Assembly (NCBI GenBank): GCA_050303415.1 | Contig: JBNLBS010000006.1 | Location: 1-64,000 of the forward strand | DNA: 64,000 bases | Reading direction: 5' to 3' | DNA from: JBNLBS01 sp050303415 | Lineage (GTDB): Bacteria > Pseudomonadota > Gammaproteobacteria > Methylococcales > Methylomonadaceae | Shown here: positions 46,357 through 55,267 of the stretch, piece by piece | How positions within the stretch are numbered: position 1 is the stretch's first letter | Layout: each line of letters opens with the position of its first letter | The notes under the pieces: model-generated | Databases searched by the model: none | What the model was told of the DNA's origin: nothing | What the model saw: only the letters and a program-made list of their open reading frames with translations | Made by a program: the position numbers and the translations under genes

Positions 46357-47295
46357 TTATTCTTCTGATATTGATTTTTCTTTCAGTATGCGCAAAGTTT
46401 GCAAATTACCATAGGCTTTTTGATAGAACTGCGGGGATAATTTAACGGCTCGTTGAAAATAATTCTCCGCTGCCTCATAGTCACCATTCTTCATTGCAAT
46501 ATAGCCGATATTATTATTGGCTTCAGGCTGGGGCATTACCTTAACGAAAGTTGTTAGGGCCTCGATGTAGTGTTTTTTTCTGGCTAAGGTCAGAGCATAA
46601 TTATAAATAGCCCTGTTAAAATCCTTTTTTACTTTAATTGCCCACAAAAAATAACTTTGTGCCTTTTCCAATTGATCATCCATATACAATGAATAGCCGA
46701 TATTATTTATAATTTCCGGGTTTTTTGGTTCGATTTTAATCGCTTTACCAAAAAACAAACGTGCATCTTCATGGTTCCCCTGTATATCAGCAATAATGCC
46801 AAGCCCATTAAATGCCCGCCAACTCTCCTGGGCCTCTACTACTTTCTTTAAGGCTTGCTCCGCTTCAAACATTTTTTTTTGCTTGATCAGCAACAGGCCA
46901 TATTGCTCTCTTACTGACTGATTTTCAGGTTGCTGCTCTAGTATTAACTGATAACAAACACCCTCCAGATCTTTATTGCCTAACTGATGATAAATACTGG
47001 CCATCTCCCTCAAAAGCTCGAGATTTTCTGGTTGAATTTTATAGGCGCTAATATAATAGGCTTGCGCTAGCTCCCTTTTACCGGCAGACCAGGCTTTTCT
47101 GGCTTTGTTTATCGCGTCGTTAAAGCTAATACTTTTCAGTTCCTTATCATTCTCAGCAATCGCCTGTATGTCCTTATCTTTTGTTTCCAGCGTAGGCCGG
47201 TCCTTGACCCCCTGGCAACCGGTTATAACTCCAGTTAACAAAAAGATAATTAAACAATAAAAACTTTTATTAATTTGTTTCATAATTAACCGCAT
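46357..47295 (-). CDS. tadD: TadD-like TPR lipoprotein
   Basis: A 312-residue lipoprotein with a signal peptide and lipobox (LLTGVITGC) and at least five tetratricopeptide repeats (LAQAYYISAYKIQPENLELL, EDARLFFGKAIKIEPKNPEIINNIGYSLY, YEAAENYFQRAVKLSP). TadD proteins are pilotin-like helpers of the Tad pilus. Its ATG at 47295 overlaps the tadC stop (TAATG), pointing to coupled translation; ATG at 47283 would also fit the signal peptide. Confidence 0.88.
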   Translation of the reverse strand: MRLIMKQINKSFYCLIIFLLTGVITGCQGVKDRPTLETKDKDIQAIAENDKELKSISFNDAINKARKAWSAGKRELAQAYYISAYKIQPENLELLREMASIYHQLGNKDLEGVCYQLILEQQPENQSVREQYGLLLIKQKKMFEAEQALKKVVEAQESWRAFNGLGIIADIQGNHEDARLFFGKAIKIEPKNPEIINNIGYSLYMDDQLEKAQSYFLWAIKVKKDFNRAIYNYALTLARKKHYIEALTTFVKVMPQPEANNNIGYIAMKNGDYEAAENYFQRAVKLSPQFYQKAYGNLQTLRILKEKSISEE

Positions 47296-48257
47296 TACTT
47301 CAAGTGCTTAAACACTTGAAGCAAATTCAGTGCAAAAGGAACCATCACTATCATGATAAAACACGGCAAGAGACATAAGGCGGTAGGAAAAATCAATTTA
47401 GCGCCAATTTTTGCGGCTTTTTCTTCCGCTGCTTGCATACGTTTATCTCGAAAATCTTCGGAATACACCCTTAAGGTTTCCGCAATACTGGAGCCAAAAC
47501 GCATCGATTGGTTTATTGTCGACATCAAGCCCCGAATATCATCAACTCCCGTTCGATCCGACAGGTTGTTAAAAGCTTTTTTACGGTCAATCCCCGCTCG
47601 CATTTCAGCAATGACCAGATTGAATTCTTCCGCCAAAACCGGCTGACTTATTTTTATTTCCGAGGTGACTTTTTGAATAGCGGCATCAAGACTTAACCCC
47701 GCTTCCGAACAAACGATCAAAAGATCTAATGCATCAGGAAATGCTCTCTGAAGTGTTTTTTGTCTGTTCTTTATTAAGTGGTCCAGTATAAAACTTGGCC
47801 CGATATAGCCAACGCCCAGCATTAAAACAGACACTTGAAAAAAAGTGGTCAGTTTAACGCTTGGAAGCACAAGCATTATTAAAATCGCAATTAACGGTAG
47901 ACTGAATGTGAGTAGCAAGCGGATAGCATAATATTGATACATCTGCTTGCGGTAATGAAATCCAGCATGATGCAGTCTCTGCATTGTCCGGCCAATTAAC
48001 TGTTCATCTGTTGGCAGCAATATATGCTGATATTTATAATAAATATTAAGTCCGGCATCACGATCGGCTGCAGGCAGAATAACAGTATTTTTTCCCCGTT
48101 CAAATCGAGAACGGACCGGATCCAAAATAGTGTTAACAAGCAATAATGCACCAAAAACAATACAAAATGCAGAGACTGCTATAAATATTAATGCCAGCAG
48201 CTCGGCTGTTTCCCGGTCATTTATTTGAGTTAGAAAAATCTGAGTTAATGTATCCAT
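47295..48257 (-). CDS. tadC: Tad inner-membrane platform protein TadC
   Basis: A 320-residue GspF-type membrane protein: an N-terminal helix, a cytoplasmic loop, two central helices, the conserved FPDALDLLIVCSEAGLSLDAAIQKV segment, and C-terminal helices (LIFPTALCLLPCFIMIVMVPFAL). It pairs with TadB to form the inner-membrane platform driven by TadA. It follows tadB by nine bases. Confidence 0.95.
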   Translation of the reverse strand: MDTLTQIFLTQINDRETAELLALIFIAVSAFCIVFGALLLVNTILDPVRSRFERGKNTVILPAADRDAGLNIYYKYQHILLPTDEQLIGRTMQRLHHAGFHYRKQMYQYYAIRLLLTFSLPLIAILIMLVLPSVKLTTFFQVSVLMLGVGYIGPSFILDHLIKNRQKTLQRAFPDALDLLIVCSEAGLSLDAAIQKVTSEIKISQPVLAEEFNLVIAEMRAGIDRKKAFNNLSDRTGVDDIRGLMSTINQSMRFGSSIAETLRVYSEDFRDKRMQAAEEKAAKIGAKLIFPTALCLLPCFIMIVMVPFALNLLQVFKHLK

Positions 48258-48266
48258 AATGATTCT

Positions 48267-49241
48267 CTATACATCGATATTGATGATTTTCCGCATCCAG
48301 AAAATAGCAATAAGCTCCAAAACCGCAATGGCGTAAAACATTACCACACCGTTAGGGTGTTTATACAAGGCATCAAAATGTGTCGGATTAATAATTGTTA
48401 ACATCAAATACATAAAAAAGGGCGTCAGGCACAACACCCAGGCAGAAAATACACCTTCCGCAGATAAGGTTTTTACTTTTCGTTGCAATTTAAATCGTCC
48501 ACGCAACACTTCACTGATCTTAAGTAATATTTCCGACATATTACCCCCGGTTTCCTTTTGAATCAGTACAGAAGCCGACATTGCATTTAGACTGAGACTA
48601 GGAACTCTTTCCATCATTAGTGCCAGCGCTATTTCCAAATTCCGGCCATAATTGATCTCTTCAAACATCAATTGGAATTCTCGTCCAATCGGATCTTGCA
48701 TTTCTTCAGCGACAATCTTTATACATTCATTAAAAGGATAGCCTGTCCGGAGTGAACGCGCCATCATTTCCAGTGCCTCAGGCAATTGTTCTTCAAATGC
48801 CTCCAACGTTTTTACCCGTTTTTTTTGTAGCCAAAGAACAGGCAAATAAATTGCGACTGGGAGCGCTATTAAAATTACGCTTAAACTTTGAAATTTCACC
48901 CATACAACAATTGCTACAACACATCCGAACAGCAAGTCCATAAGCACAAAAGAATAGGCAGGCATTTTTAACTCTGCCTGTTCCAGATACATCTTTAAAT
49001 CCATCATCATTGGCTGGCTTTCAAAATATCTTGCCACTGGCCCTAATTTGTCCAAATATTTCTTTTTCAGCAAATGCTGATGTGTATCCTTTCGATTAAG
49101 CAATAAATTATCAAAACGATGCTGTAGTTTCTTTCTTTGCTTGCTGTCAGTCCCAAAAGTAGGCAAAATCAGGACTTGCGACAGGATAAAGACAGTTAAA
49201 AATACTGACCCAAGAAACAAAAATACAAAATTATCATCCAT
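48267..49241 (-). CDS. tadB: Tad inner-membrane platform protein TadB
   Basis: A 324-residue GspF-type protein with an N-terminal helix (FVFLFLGSVFLTVFILSQVLIL), a pair of central helices, the segment QLPEALEMMARSLRTGYPFNECIKIVAEEM and two C-terminal helices. The T2SSF core with conserved G-Y-P-F-N is typical of TadB. It lies between tadA (11 bases) and tadC (nine bases). Confidence 0.95.
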   Translation of the reverse strand: MDDNFVFLFLGSVFLTVFILSQVLILPTFGTDSKQRKKLQHRFDNLLLNRKDTHQHLLKKKYLDKLGPVARYFESQPMMMDLKMYLEQAELKMPAYSFVLMDLLFGCVVAIVVWVKFQSLSVILIALPVAIYLPVLWLQKKRVKTLEAFEEQLPEALEMMARSLRTGYPFNECIKIVAEEMQDPIGREFQLMFEEINYGRNLEIALALMMERVPSLSLNAMSASVLIQKETGGNMSEILLKISEVLRGRFKLQRKVKTLSAEGVFSAWVLCLTPFFMYLMLTIINPTHFDALYKHPNGVVMFYAIAVLELIAIFWMRKIINIDV

Positions 49242-49252
49242 AGCTTGCCCTC

Positions 49253-50665
49253 CTACGAACTTATATTATTGGTGAAACAGGAACGATCAATATCTGTTCC
49301 CATCGTTATTAAACGATCCATGCATTTAGGAACAATTCCTGAAGAGCAATGCTTACCGATAACTGTTTTATCTTCAGCAATACCTTCCCGTTTAAAGCGA
49401 AAAAGTTCTGCCAGCGTGATTACATCACCTTCCATTCCGTCAATTTCCTGAATACTCGTTACCCGGCGAGTACCGTCCTCTAACCGACTCAGCTGAACGA
49501 TGATATTTATAGCCGATGCTATCTGCTTTCTTACTGCTGACACCGGTAGTTCCAATCCGGCCATAGACACCATATTCTCCAGTCGAGCCAGAGCGTCTCG
49601 AGGGTTATTGGCATGCACTGTGGTCAAGGAACCTTCATGCCCGGTATTCATTGCCTGCAACATATCGAAGGCTTCGCCGCTCCTAACCTCACCTATAACA
49701 ATTCGGTCCGGTCGCATACGTAAACTGTTTCGGACTAAATCCCGTAAGGTTACCTCTCCGCTTCCTTCGGTATTAGGTGGCCGGGTCTCCAGGCGCAACA
49801 CATGTTCGATTTGCAATTGCAATTCAGCCGAGTCTTCCAGGGTTACCACCCGTTCATTATTAGGTATAAAATTCGAAACCGCATTTAGCATGGTGGTTTT
49901 ACCTGACCCTGTACCACCGGAAATCAAGATATTCAACTTGGCTTTAGCGGCAGCCATTAAAAATTCGGCCATATAATCGGTGAGGGCATTTTTTTCCACC
50001 AGATCACTCAACTTCATTTTATCGACTGAAAATCGACGAATCGATAATGACGGCCCATCCAGAGCCAAAGGTGGAATAATAGCATTGACCCTGGAACCAT
50101 CCGATAAACGAGCATCAACCATTGGTGAAGATTCATCGATCCTTCTACCCACTCTGGACACGATGCGATCAATGATTTTCATCAAATGATCATCATTCCT
50201 GAATTTTACCGGTGTAAGTTCCAGACGTCCGAAACGCTCGACATAAACGGTCTTGCAACCATTAACTAAAATATCCGAAATTGTCGGCTCGTGCAGCAAC
50301 GGCTCTAACGGTCCTAAGCCTAAAACTTCATCACCAATTTCCTTAATGATTTGCCGCCGGGTTTGAGTGTTTAATGGCAGTGATTCATTTTCTATCAATT
50401 GCTGAACAATTGCCGTAATCTGTTGCCTGGCTTCAGACTCATCCATTGTCGCCAGTAATGACAAATCAAGGATATCCAGCAGATTGGTATAAATCTTCTC
50501 TTTAAACTCCAGCTCTACCGATGTTAATACCTTAATGTCCAGAGGCATTTTGTTATCTTTTGGCTCTTTTTCAACGATTACATCTGGCTTTATCGCCATA
50601 TCGGTGTGAGTTTCGGGCGTCGAATCAGTCTTCCCAAGATTTTGTATTCTATTTTTTAACCCCAT
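49253..50665 (-). CDS. tadA: Tad pilus secretion ATPase TadA/CpaF
   Basis: A 470-residue hexameric ATPase of the type II/IV secretion family that powers pilus assembly, and in Caulobacter also retraction. Walker A GGTGSGKTT covers residues 250-258 (K256), the Walker B region is RIVIGEVRSGEA near 321-331, and the histidine box TGHEGSLTTVHAN is at 341-353. The N-terminal CpaF domain (LGLGPLEPLLHEPTISDILVNG) is present. It is the first gene of the upstream Tad block. An inverted repeat lies about 90 bases upstream. Confidence 0.97.
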   Translation of the reverse strand: MGLKNRIQNLGKTDSTPETHTDMAIKPDVIVEKEPKDNKMPLDIKVLTSVELEFKEKIYTNLLDILDLSLLATMDESEARQQITAIVQQLIENESLPLNTQTRRQIIKEIGDEVLGLGPLEPLLHEPTISDILVNGCKTVYVERFGRLELTPVKFRNDDHLMKIIDRIVSRVGRRIDESSPMVDARLSDGSRVNAIIPPLALDGPSLSIRRFSVDKMKLSDLVEKNALTDYMAEFLMAAAKAKLNILISGGTGSGKTTMLNAVSNFIPNNERVVTLEDSAELQLQIEHVLRLETRPPNTEGSGEVTLRDLVRNSLRMRPDRIVIGEVRSGEAFDMLQAMNTGHEGSLTTVHANNPRDALARLENMVSMAGLELPVSAVRKQIASAINIIVQLSRLEDGTRRVTSIQEIDGMEGDVITLAELFRFKREGIAEDKTVIGKHCSSGIVPKCMDRLITMGTDIDRSCFTNNISS

Positions 50666-51272
50666 ACGCTATATCTCGATTTTTTCAATTCAAATTGCCA
50701 ACAAATAAAGTGGGCTTGATAAAAAACTATCTTTACTGTGCACCATCATAGATTATATAGCAAGGCTATATACTGAAAACTTAGTCGGCTTGACTGCTGT
50801 TTAACAGCTCGTCCAGATAGTTTAGATAATCCAAGAACCCCTAAACCACTGGCGCACGAAACATATACACTGCTCATTACTAATAGATTGTAGTCTATCC
50901 TAACCATTTGAATATCAATTTCTGAATTTCTTTTAAATTTAAAAAAATCAGGGTACACAACCACGTTTAATTACTAGTAAAATTGAGCATAATCAAAGTA
51001 TTGAACGTCATCAATAAGATAAAATACTTAGTTTTTTGCTTTAGTTTTACTATGCCATCAGCCCCTTACTTCTATGCAAACACTAAACCATTTGAAATTT
51101 AGCTGCCTTTGCCTACAGATTGTGGCGACTGGATAGCACACCGGCACATATCTAATTTCAAGCTATATTAACGAGGCTAGTATCCCCGTTGGACTCCATG
51201 CTGAATACGTCAATGGCATAAACAACAAGATTAATTTATACTTAAAATGATTATTTTTGCCGCGGTATCGAT
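50666..51272. other. Divergent intergenic region, tadA / cyaA
   Basis: About 600 bases between the Tad ATPase gene and the adenylate cyclase gene. It holds an AT-rich inverted repeat at 50754-50772. A short minus-strand frame (50746-50964) shows no protein-like features. No CRP palindrome was found here. Confidence 0.45.
50754..50772. promoter_or_regulatory. Inverted repeat upstream of tadA
   Basis: TATATAGC and GCTATATA separated by three bases, a perfect eight-base palindromic pair centred about 98 bases before the tadA start. It could be an operator or simply AT-rich promoter DNA. It is not a CRP-type site. Confidence 0.4.
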
Positions 51273-54095
51273 ATGAGTACAGAAAGCCCTTTACCACCTA
51301 TTTACTTAGGGTCACCAGGCGAAGATATCAGTAAAAAAGACCTGTACACGGTATGCCGGCGCTTTAGAAATTTAACGCAACTACAAATACAACGCATCCA
51401 GTCTTATTTACACCCGCGGCAACAAGCCTTTTTAAAGCTGCTACCCCTACTGTTTCATCAAAACCTACCATTGCTTCCCGGTTTTGTCAGTACTGAAACA
51501 CCCGCTGGGATTCCTGACTATACGCCTTCCAAAGAGACGCTTAAAGAAGCCAAGTCGTATTCAAAAAACTTTAAATTTTCAAAACATGCACTACGTAAAC
51601 ATCCAATTTGGGGACTGTTTCTTATGGGCAGTGTCAGTAGTGTTGCCTTTTCAAAAACCAGTGATATGGATATATGGCTCTGCCATGATCCTGACTTATC
51701 AACTGATGAAGTAATCGATTTGCAGAAAAAGGCCAATGCAATTGAACATTGGGCCGAATCCATTCAGCTTGAAGTCCATTTCTTTCTGATGAATAGTGAA
51801 AGCTTTAAAAATGGACAAGATATTGCTCTCTCTGCTGAAAGCAGCGGCAAAACACAACACTATTTATTGCTTGAGGAGTTCTATCGTACCGCAATTTATA
51901 TTGCCGGAAGATTTCCAGCATGGTGGCTGGTGCCTCCGCATGAAGAAAATAACTATACCGCTTACATTAAACACCTGACAAAAAACAAATTTATCACTGA
52001 AAACGAGTTTATCGATTTTGGTGGACTGGATGCTGTGCCGGTGGATGAGTTTATCAGTGCCACACTATGGCATATCTACAAAGCCATTGACTCGCCGCAC
52101 AAATCATTTCTAAAGCTGTTACTAATGGAAGCTTATGCCAGTGAATACCCCAATACCCAATGGTTGTGCCTGGATTTGAAAAAAGCTATTTACCAAGGTG
52201 ATTTTAAACCCGATGAACTTGATCCGTATTTTTTAATTTACAAAAAAATAGACGGCTATCTAACGCAAAAAGGCCTGGACTCTCGCCTGGCACTCGCCAG
52301 GGAGAGTTTTTATTTAAAAATAACCGGGTTTTATCAAAATAAAGACCTTAGAAAAAAACACCAGTTGAACCAGTTTATTCAAGATATAGCTGAGCGCTGG
52401 AACTGGCCCGAAACATTAATTCCCGGCCTGGCAAATCAAAACGTATGGACTATCCAAAAAGCCAGTCACGAACATAAAATAATGATCCGGCATTTGAGTC
52501 ACGGCTATCGCGAGATAAAAAATTTTTCCAGCAAACAACTTAAGCAAAACCATAAAGCCAGCGAAGATCTAAGACTCATTGGCAATAGCCTGCTTGCTTT
52601 TCTGCAAAAAAAGCCCGGAAAAATACAGGTCATGTCTACTAAATCAACTATTTACACCGCTCCCAGTGAACTGTCTATTATTGAAATAAAAGCCAATTCT
52701 TCCGCCCCCGAATGGCATTTATTTGCCGGACAAATCAACAGAAAAAACCAACACCAGCATGAATCGATTACTTCTGGACAACACTTGATTGAAATTTTGA
52801 CCTGGCTTTGTGTCAATGACTTATACCAACACAAGTTAAAGCTTCATATGGACTCACCATCGTCAGAACTGAGCTCGTCTGAGCTACATCTGACATTAAA
52901 CAGAATCAATCTGTTTTTAACCGAACATTTTTACCGACAAAAAGACTCTTTAGACAAATACAAAAAAAACAACAAGGTTATTTCTTCACTCTTGTTTATT
53001 AACCTGACCCGGCAACCGAATGACAACGACTCAATTTACATGAGCCAACAATCCGATCCATTTTGTTACGGATCGGATAAAAAATGTTTTATTAACACAA
53101 CCGATTTGATTTCCATATCCCAATGGGGAGAAATCACTACCCGGCATGGGAAAAACATCGATGGCTTATTTGATGCATTCAACGCCCATCTTAACAATCA
53201 TTCCGACCCCATCTGTAAAGATAGTTTCACCCCAGTGTGTTTCACCTCAGCCCATGCCAACAACATAAATTTTCGTGTAAGCAGGCTCTATGCCTCCCTG
53301 GTTCAATTTTTTAATACTGAAGATCGAAAAGACAGCCGTTATTTTATGTCTGCGGGCTCTTACTTATCTGTTTTCCAAAAAAATAACGATACCTTGGAGT
53401 TTCGGTTTTTATATTCTAGAAATGATTTGCTGGAAGAGTTATCCAGCCCCCAACAACAACCATGCTCACTTATTTTTGAACAAGAACTGCAGAAAAAAGA
53501 CATTATTCCCTTCCTGTATTCTCATAATATTCCGCAGACAATCCAAATTTTTTATCTAGCCGAACCAGGCTTATTAACCCTTTATTTCATAGACGAGAAC
53601 AGTGCTCTTTTTGTAGAAAAAAATCATACATCATCTCCCGACCAGTTATTGGCTCGTTATACGGTATTTTTTAACAATGTAAATAAGCGTTATTTTAAAA
53701 ACATGTCATTAAATATCCTTTACTACAAACTATATACTGATCCGTATATAGCTGAACCGTGCTATTTAGATACCGGCATATTAAAAAACAATTTTTTAAA
53801 TCTGTGTTTAAGCGGTGAATTTAATGCCGATGACTCCGGCAATTTTACCTTGTCCTGCAATGACAAAGAATTTTCATCAATCAAATACGGTACCCAGGTA
53901 TTTAATGCCACCGCTAACTATATCTTTCAATTCAGACAAAACCAGAATAACTATCCTATTCATATCTCTGATATTGATATTCCCAGATCCTATCTTAAAT
54001 CTTCTGCATCAGAAAAACTGCAAAGCATTCATCTGCTGAAATTTAAACAACGCATTGAGCAGCGTTTGAATCTGGAAACAAATTATATCGCCTAA
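51273..54095 (+). CDS. cyaA: Class I adenylate cyclase
   Basis: A 940-residue enterobacterial-type (class I) adenylate cyclase that makes cAMP from ATP. The nucleotidyltransferase motif lies at residues 116-137 with G119-S120 and the metal ligands D131 and D133 (FLMGSVSS, TSDMDIWLCHD), followed by the family's further segments (VHFFLMNSESF, LLLEEFYRTAIYIAGR, WWLVPPHEE). The C-terminal half (from about 460) is the regulatory region. E. coli CyaA is shorter (848 residues). It is divergent from tadA and followed by the calcium-loop protein after 72 bases. With CRP-type sites near flp and the RHS gene, local cAMP control is plausible. Confidence 0.96.
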   Translation: MSTESPLPPIYLGSPGEDISKKDLYTVCRRFRNLTQLQIQRIQSYLHPRQQAFLKLLPLLFHQNLPLLPGFVSTETPAGIPDYTPSKETLKEAKSYSKNFKFSKHALRKHPIWGLFLMGSVSSVAFSKTSDMDIWLCHDPDLSTDEVIDLQKKANAIEHWAESIQLEVHFFLMNSESFKNGQDIALSAESSGKTQHYLLLEEFYRTAIYIAGRFPAWWLVPPHEENNYTAYIKHLTKNKFITENEFIDFGGLDAVPVDEFISATLWHIYKAIDSPHKSFLKLLLMEAYASEYPNTQWLCLDLKKAIYQGDFKPDELDPYFLIYKKIDGYLTQKGLDSRLALARESFYLKITGFYQNKDLRKKHQLNQFIQDIAERWNWPETLIPGLANQNVWTIQKASHEHKIMIRHLSHGYREIKNFSSKQLKQNHKASEDLRLIGNSLLAFLQKKPGKIQVMSTKSTIYTAPSELSIIEIKANSSAPEWHLFAGQINRKNQHQHESITSGQHLIEILTWLCVNDLYQHKLKLHMDSPSSELSSSELHLTLNRINLFLTEHFYRQKDSLDKYKKNNKVISSLLFINLTRQPNDNDSIYMSQQSDPFCYGSDKKCFINTTDLISISQWGEITTRHGKNIDGLFDAFNAHLNNHSDPICKDSFTPVCFTSAHANNINFRVSRLYASLVQFFNTEDRKDSRYFMSAGSYLSVFQKNNDTLEFRFLYSRNDLLEELSSPQQQPCSLIFEQELQKKDIIPFLYSHNIPQTIQIFYLAEPGLLTLYFIDENSALFVEKNHTSSPDQLLARYTVFFNNVNKRYFKNMSLNILYYKLYTDPYIAEPCYLDTGILKNNFLNLCLSGEFNADDSGNFTLSCNDKEFSSIKYGTQVFNATANYIFQFRQNQNNYPIHISDIDIPRSYLKSSASEKLQSIHLLKFKQRIEQRLNLETNYIA

Positions 54096-54167
54096 CCCTC
54101 AAGTTCTTTCTTTGACTGCCGATAAGCCGATAATTGAAGTTTTGTAATCATTTACCGGAGAAGGCCG

Positions 54168-55202
54168 ATGCTCATTGAAAGCGCCAATATCAAGCTGAAC
54201 AGCCAACACTCTTTTACCCAACATGCTGAACATAAAGAGTCCCTTCGGGTTTGGTCCGGACCTTCGCAACACAAATCATCAAATGCTGTTCAAGTACAGA
54301 TCAGCCCTCAAGCCAAAGGCCTTGCTCGTTTAAAGGAAACGCCCGACATTACCGACCTGGATACACCGGTTGATAAACAAGACGAGCTAAATATCCAAAT
54401 TATTAAACGTCTGTTTGAAAAAATTACCGGCCATGAGTTTAAGCTATTTACTCCCGACCAACTTGAGGATGAGATGGCTCAGGCGGGCAAAGACATCAAT
54501 ATTCCTGTAGAACGTACTAGTGAAGAGAATATAGGCTTAAGCTATCAAAGATCCTCTTATTATTATGAATCCGAATCTGTTTCATTCTCAGCACAAGGCA
54601 GCATTCAAACAAAAGACGGAAAATCTATCGATTTTTCTGTCACGCTTAATATGAGCCGGGAATTCTACCAAGAAAGCCATGTAAGCATTCAAGCCGGTGC
54701 CGCTACAAAAAAAGTTGATCCGTTAGTGATCAACTTTAATGGTAATGCCGCTGAATTATCTTCAACCAAATTCGAGTTTGATTTGGATAACGACGGCAAT
54801 GTTGATCAAATAGCCAGACTAAGTGCCAACAGTGGTTTTTTAGCGCTGGATAAAAATCAGGATGGTAAAGTGAACAATGGATCAGAATTATTCGGCCCTC
54901 AAACCGGCAATGGGTTTAAGGAACTGGCTCGGTACGATCAGGACAACAATGGTTTTATTGATGAAGCCGATTCCATCTATTCAAAACTGAGGATTTGGCA
55001 ACATCTTGAAGACGGCAGTGAAAAGCTGTTAAGCCTAGGTGATAAAAATATTGGCGCTATTTATTTAGGCCATGTCAGCACCCCTTTTCAATTGAATAGT
55101 GCATCAGACAACCAAACCTTAGGTACAGTTGCCAGCACCGGATTCTATTTAGAAGAATCAGGCAAAACAGGTACCCTACAACATGTCGATCTGATTGTTT
55201 AA
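54168..55202 (+). CDS. Calcium-loop (EF-hand-like) repeat protein of unknown function
   Basis: A 344-residue protein without a signal peptide. The middle (residues about 120-170) is Ser/Tyr-rich and beta-like. The C-terminal half holds calcium-loop motifs of the DxDxDG type: D205-x-D207-x-D209-G, D228-x-N230-x-D232-G and D257-x-D259-x-N261-G, with NNGSELFGPQTGNGF between, as in VCBS/hemolysin-type calcium-binding proteins. It may be secreted by a type I route, but no C-terminal signal or transporter gene is visible. It follows cyaA by 72 bases with a GGAGAAGG ribosome site. Confidence 0.7.
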   Translation: MLIESANIKLNSQHSFTQHAEHKESLRVWSGPSQHKSSNAVQVQISPQAKGLARLKETPDITDLDTPVDKQDELNIQIIKRLFEKITGHEFKLFTPDQLEDEMAQAGKDINIPVERTSEENIGLSYQRSSYYYESESVSFSAQGSIQTKDGKSIDFSVTLNMSREFYQESHVSIQAGAATKKVDPLVINFNGNAAELSSTKFEFDLDNDGNVDQIARLSANSGFLALDKNQDGKVNNGSELFGPQTGNGFKELARYDQDNNGFIDEADSIYSKLRIWQHLEDGSEKLLSLGDKNIGAIYLGHVSTPFQLNSASDNQTLGTVASTGFYLEESGKTGTLQHVDLIV

Positions 55203-55226
55203 TTACAGTTATTGAATGATGTAAAT

Positions 55227-55256
55227 GACAAAAAGCCTTTTAAAAGGCCTTTTGTC
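55227..55256. terminator. Bidirectional terminator between convergent genes
   Basis: A long hairpin (GACAAAA...TTTTGTC outside, GCC/GGC inside, one mismatch) with an AT-rich palindromic tip and A- and T-rich flanks, 25 bases after the calcium-loop gene and just before the end of the convergent TRAP gene. It can serve both. Confidence 0.8.
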
Positions 55257-55267
55257 ACTGGCTAGAA

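Noticed and set aside
24000..50700. Prophage or integrative element around the Tad/pse region
   Set aside because: No integrase, transposase, phage structural gene, tRNA or direct repeats at the borders were seen; flanking genes are housekeeping on both sides.
50746..50964. Minus-strand frame of 72 residues between tadA and cyaA
   Set aside because: No recognisable motif or signal peptide, and it overlaps the AT-rich inverted repeat.
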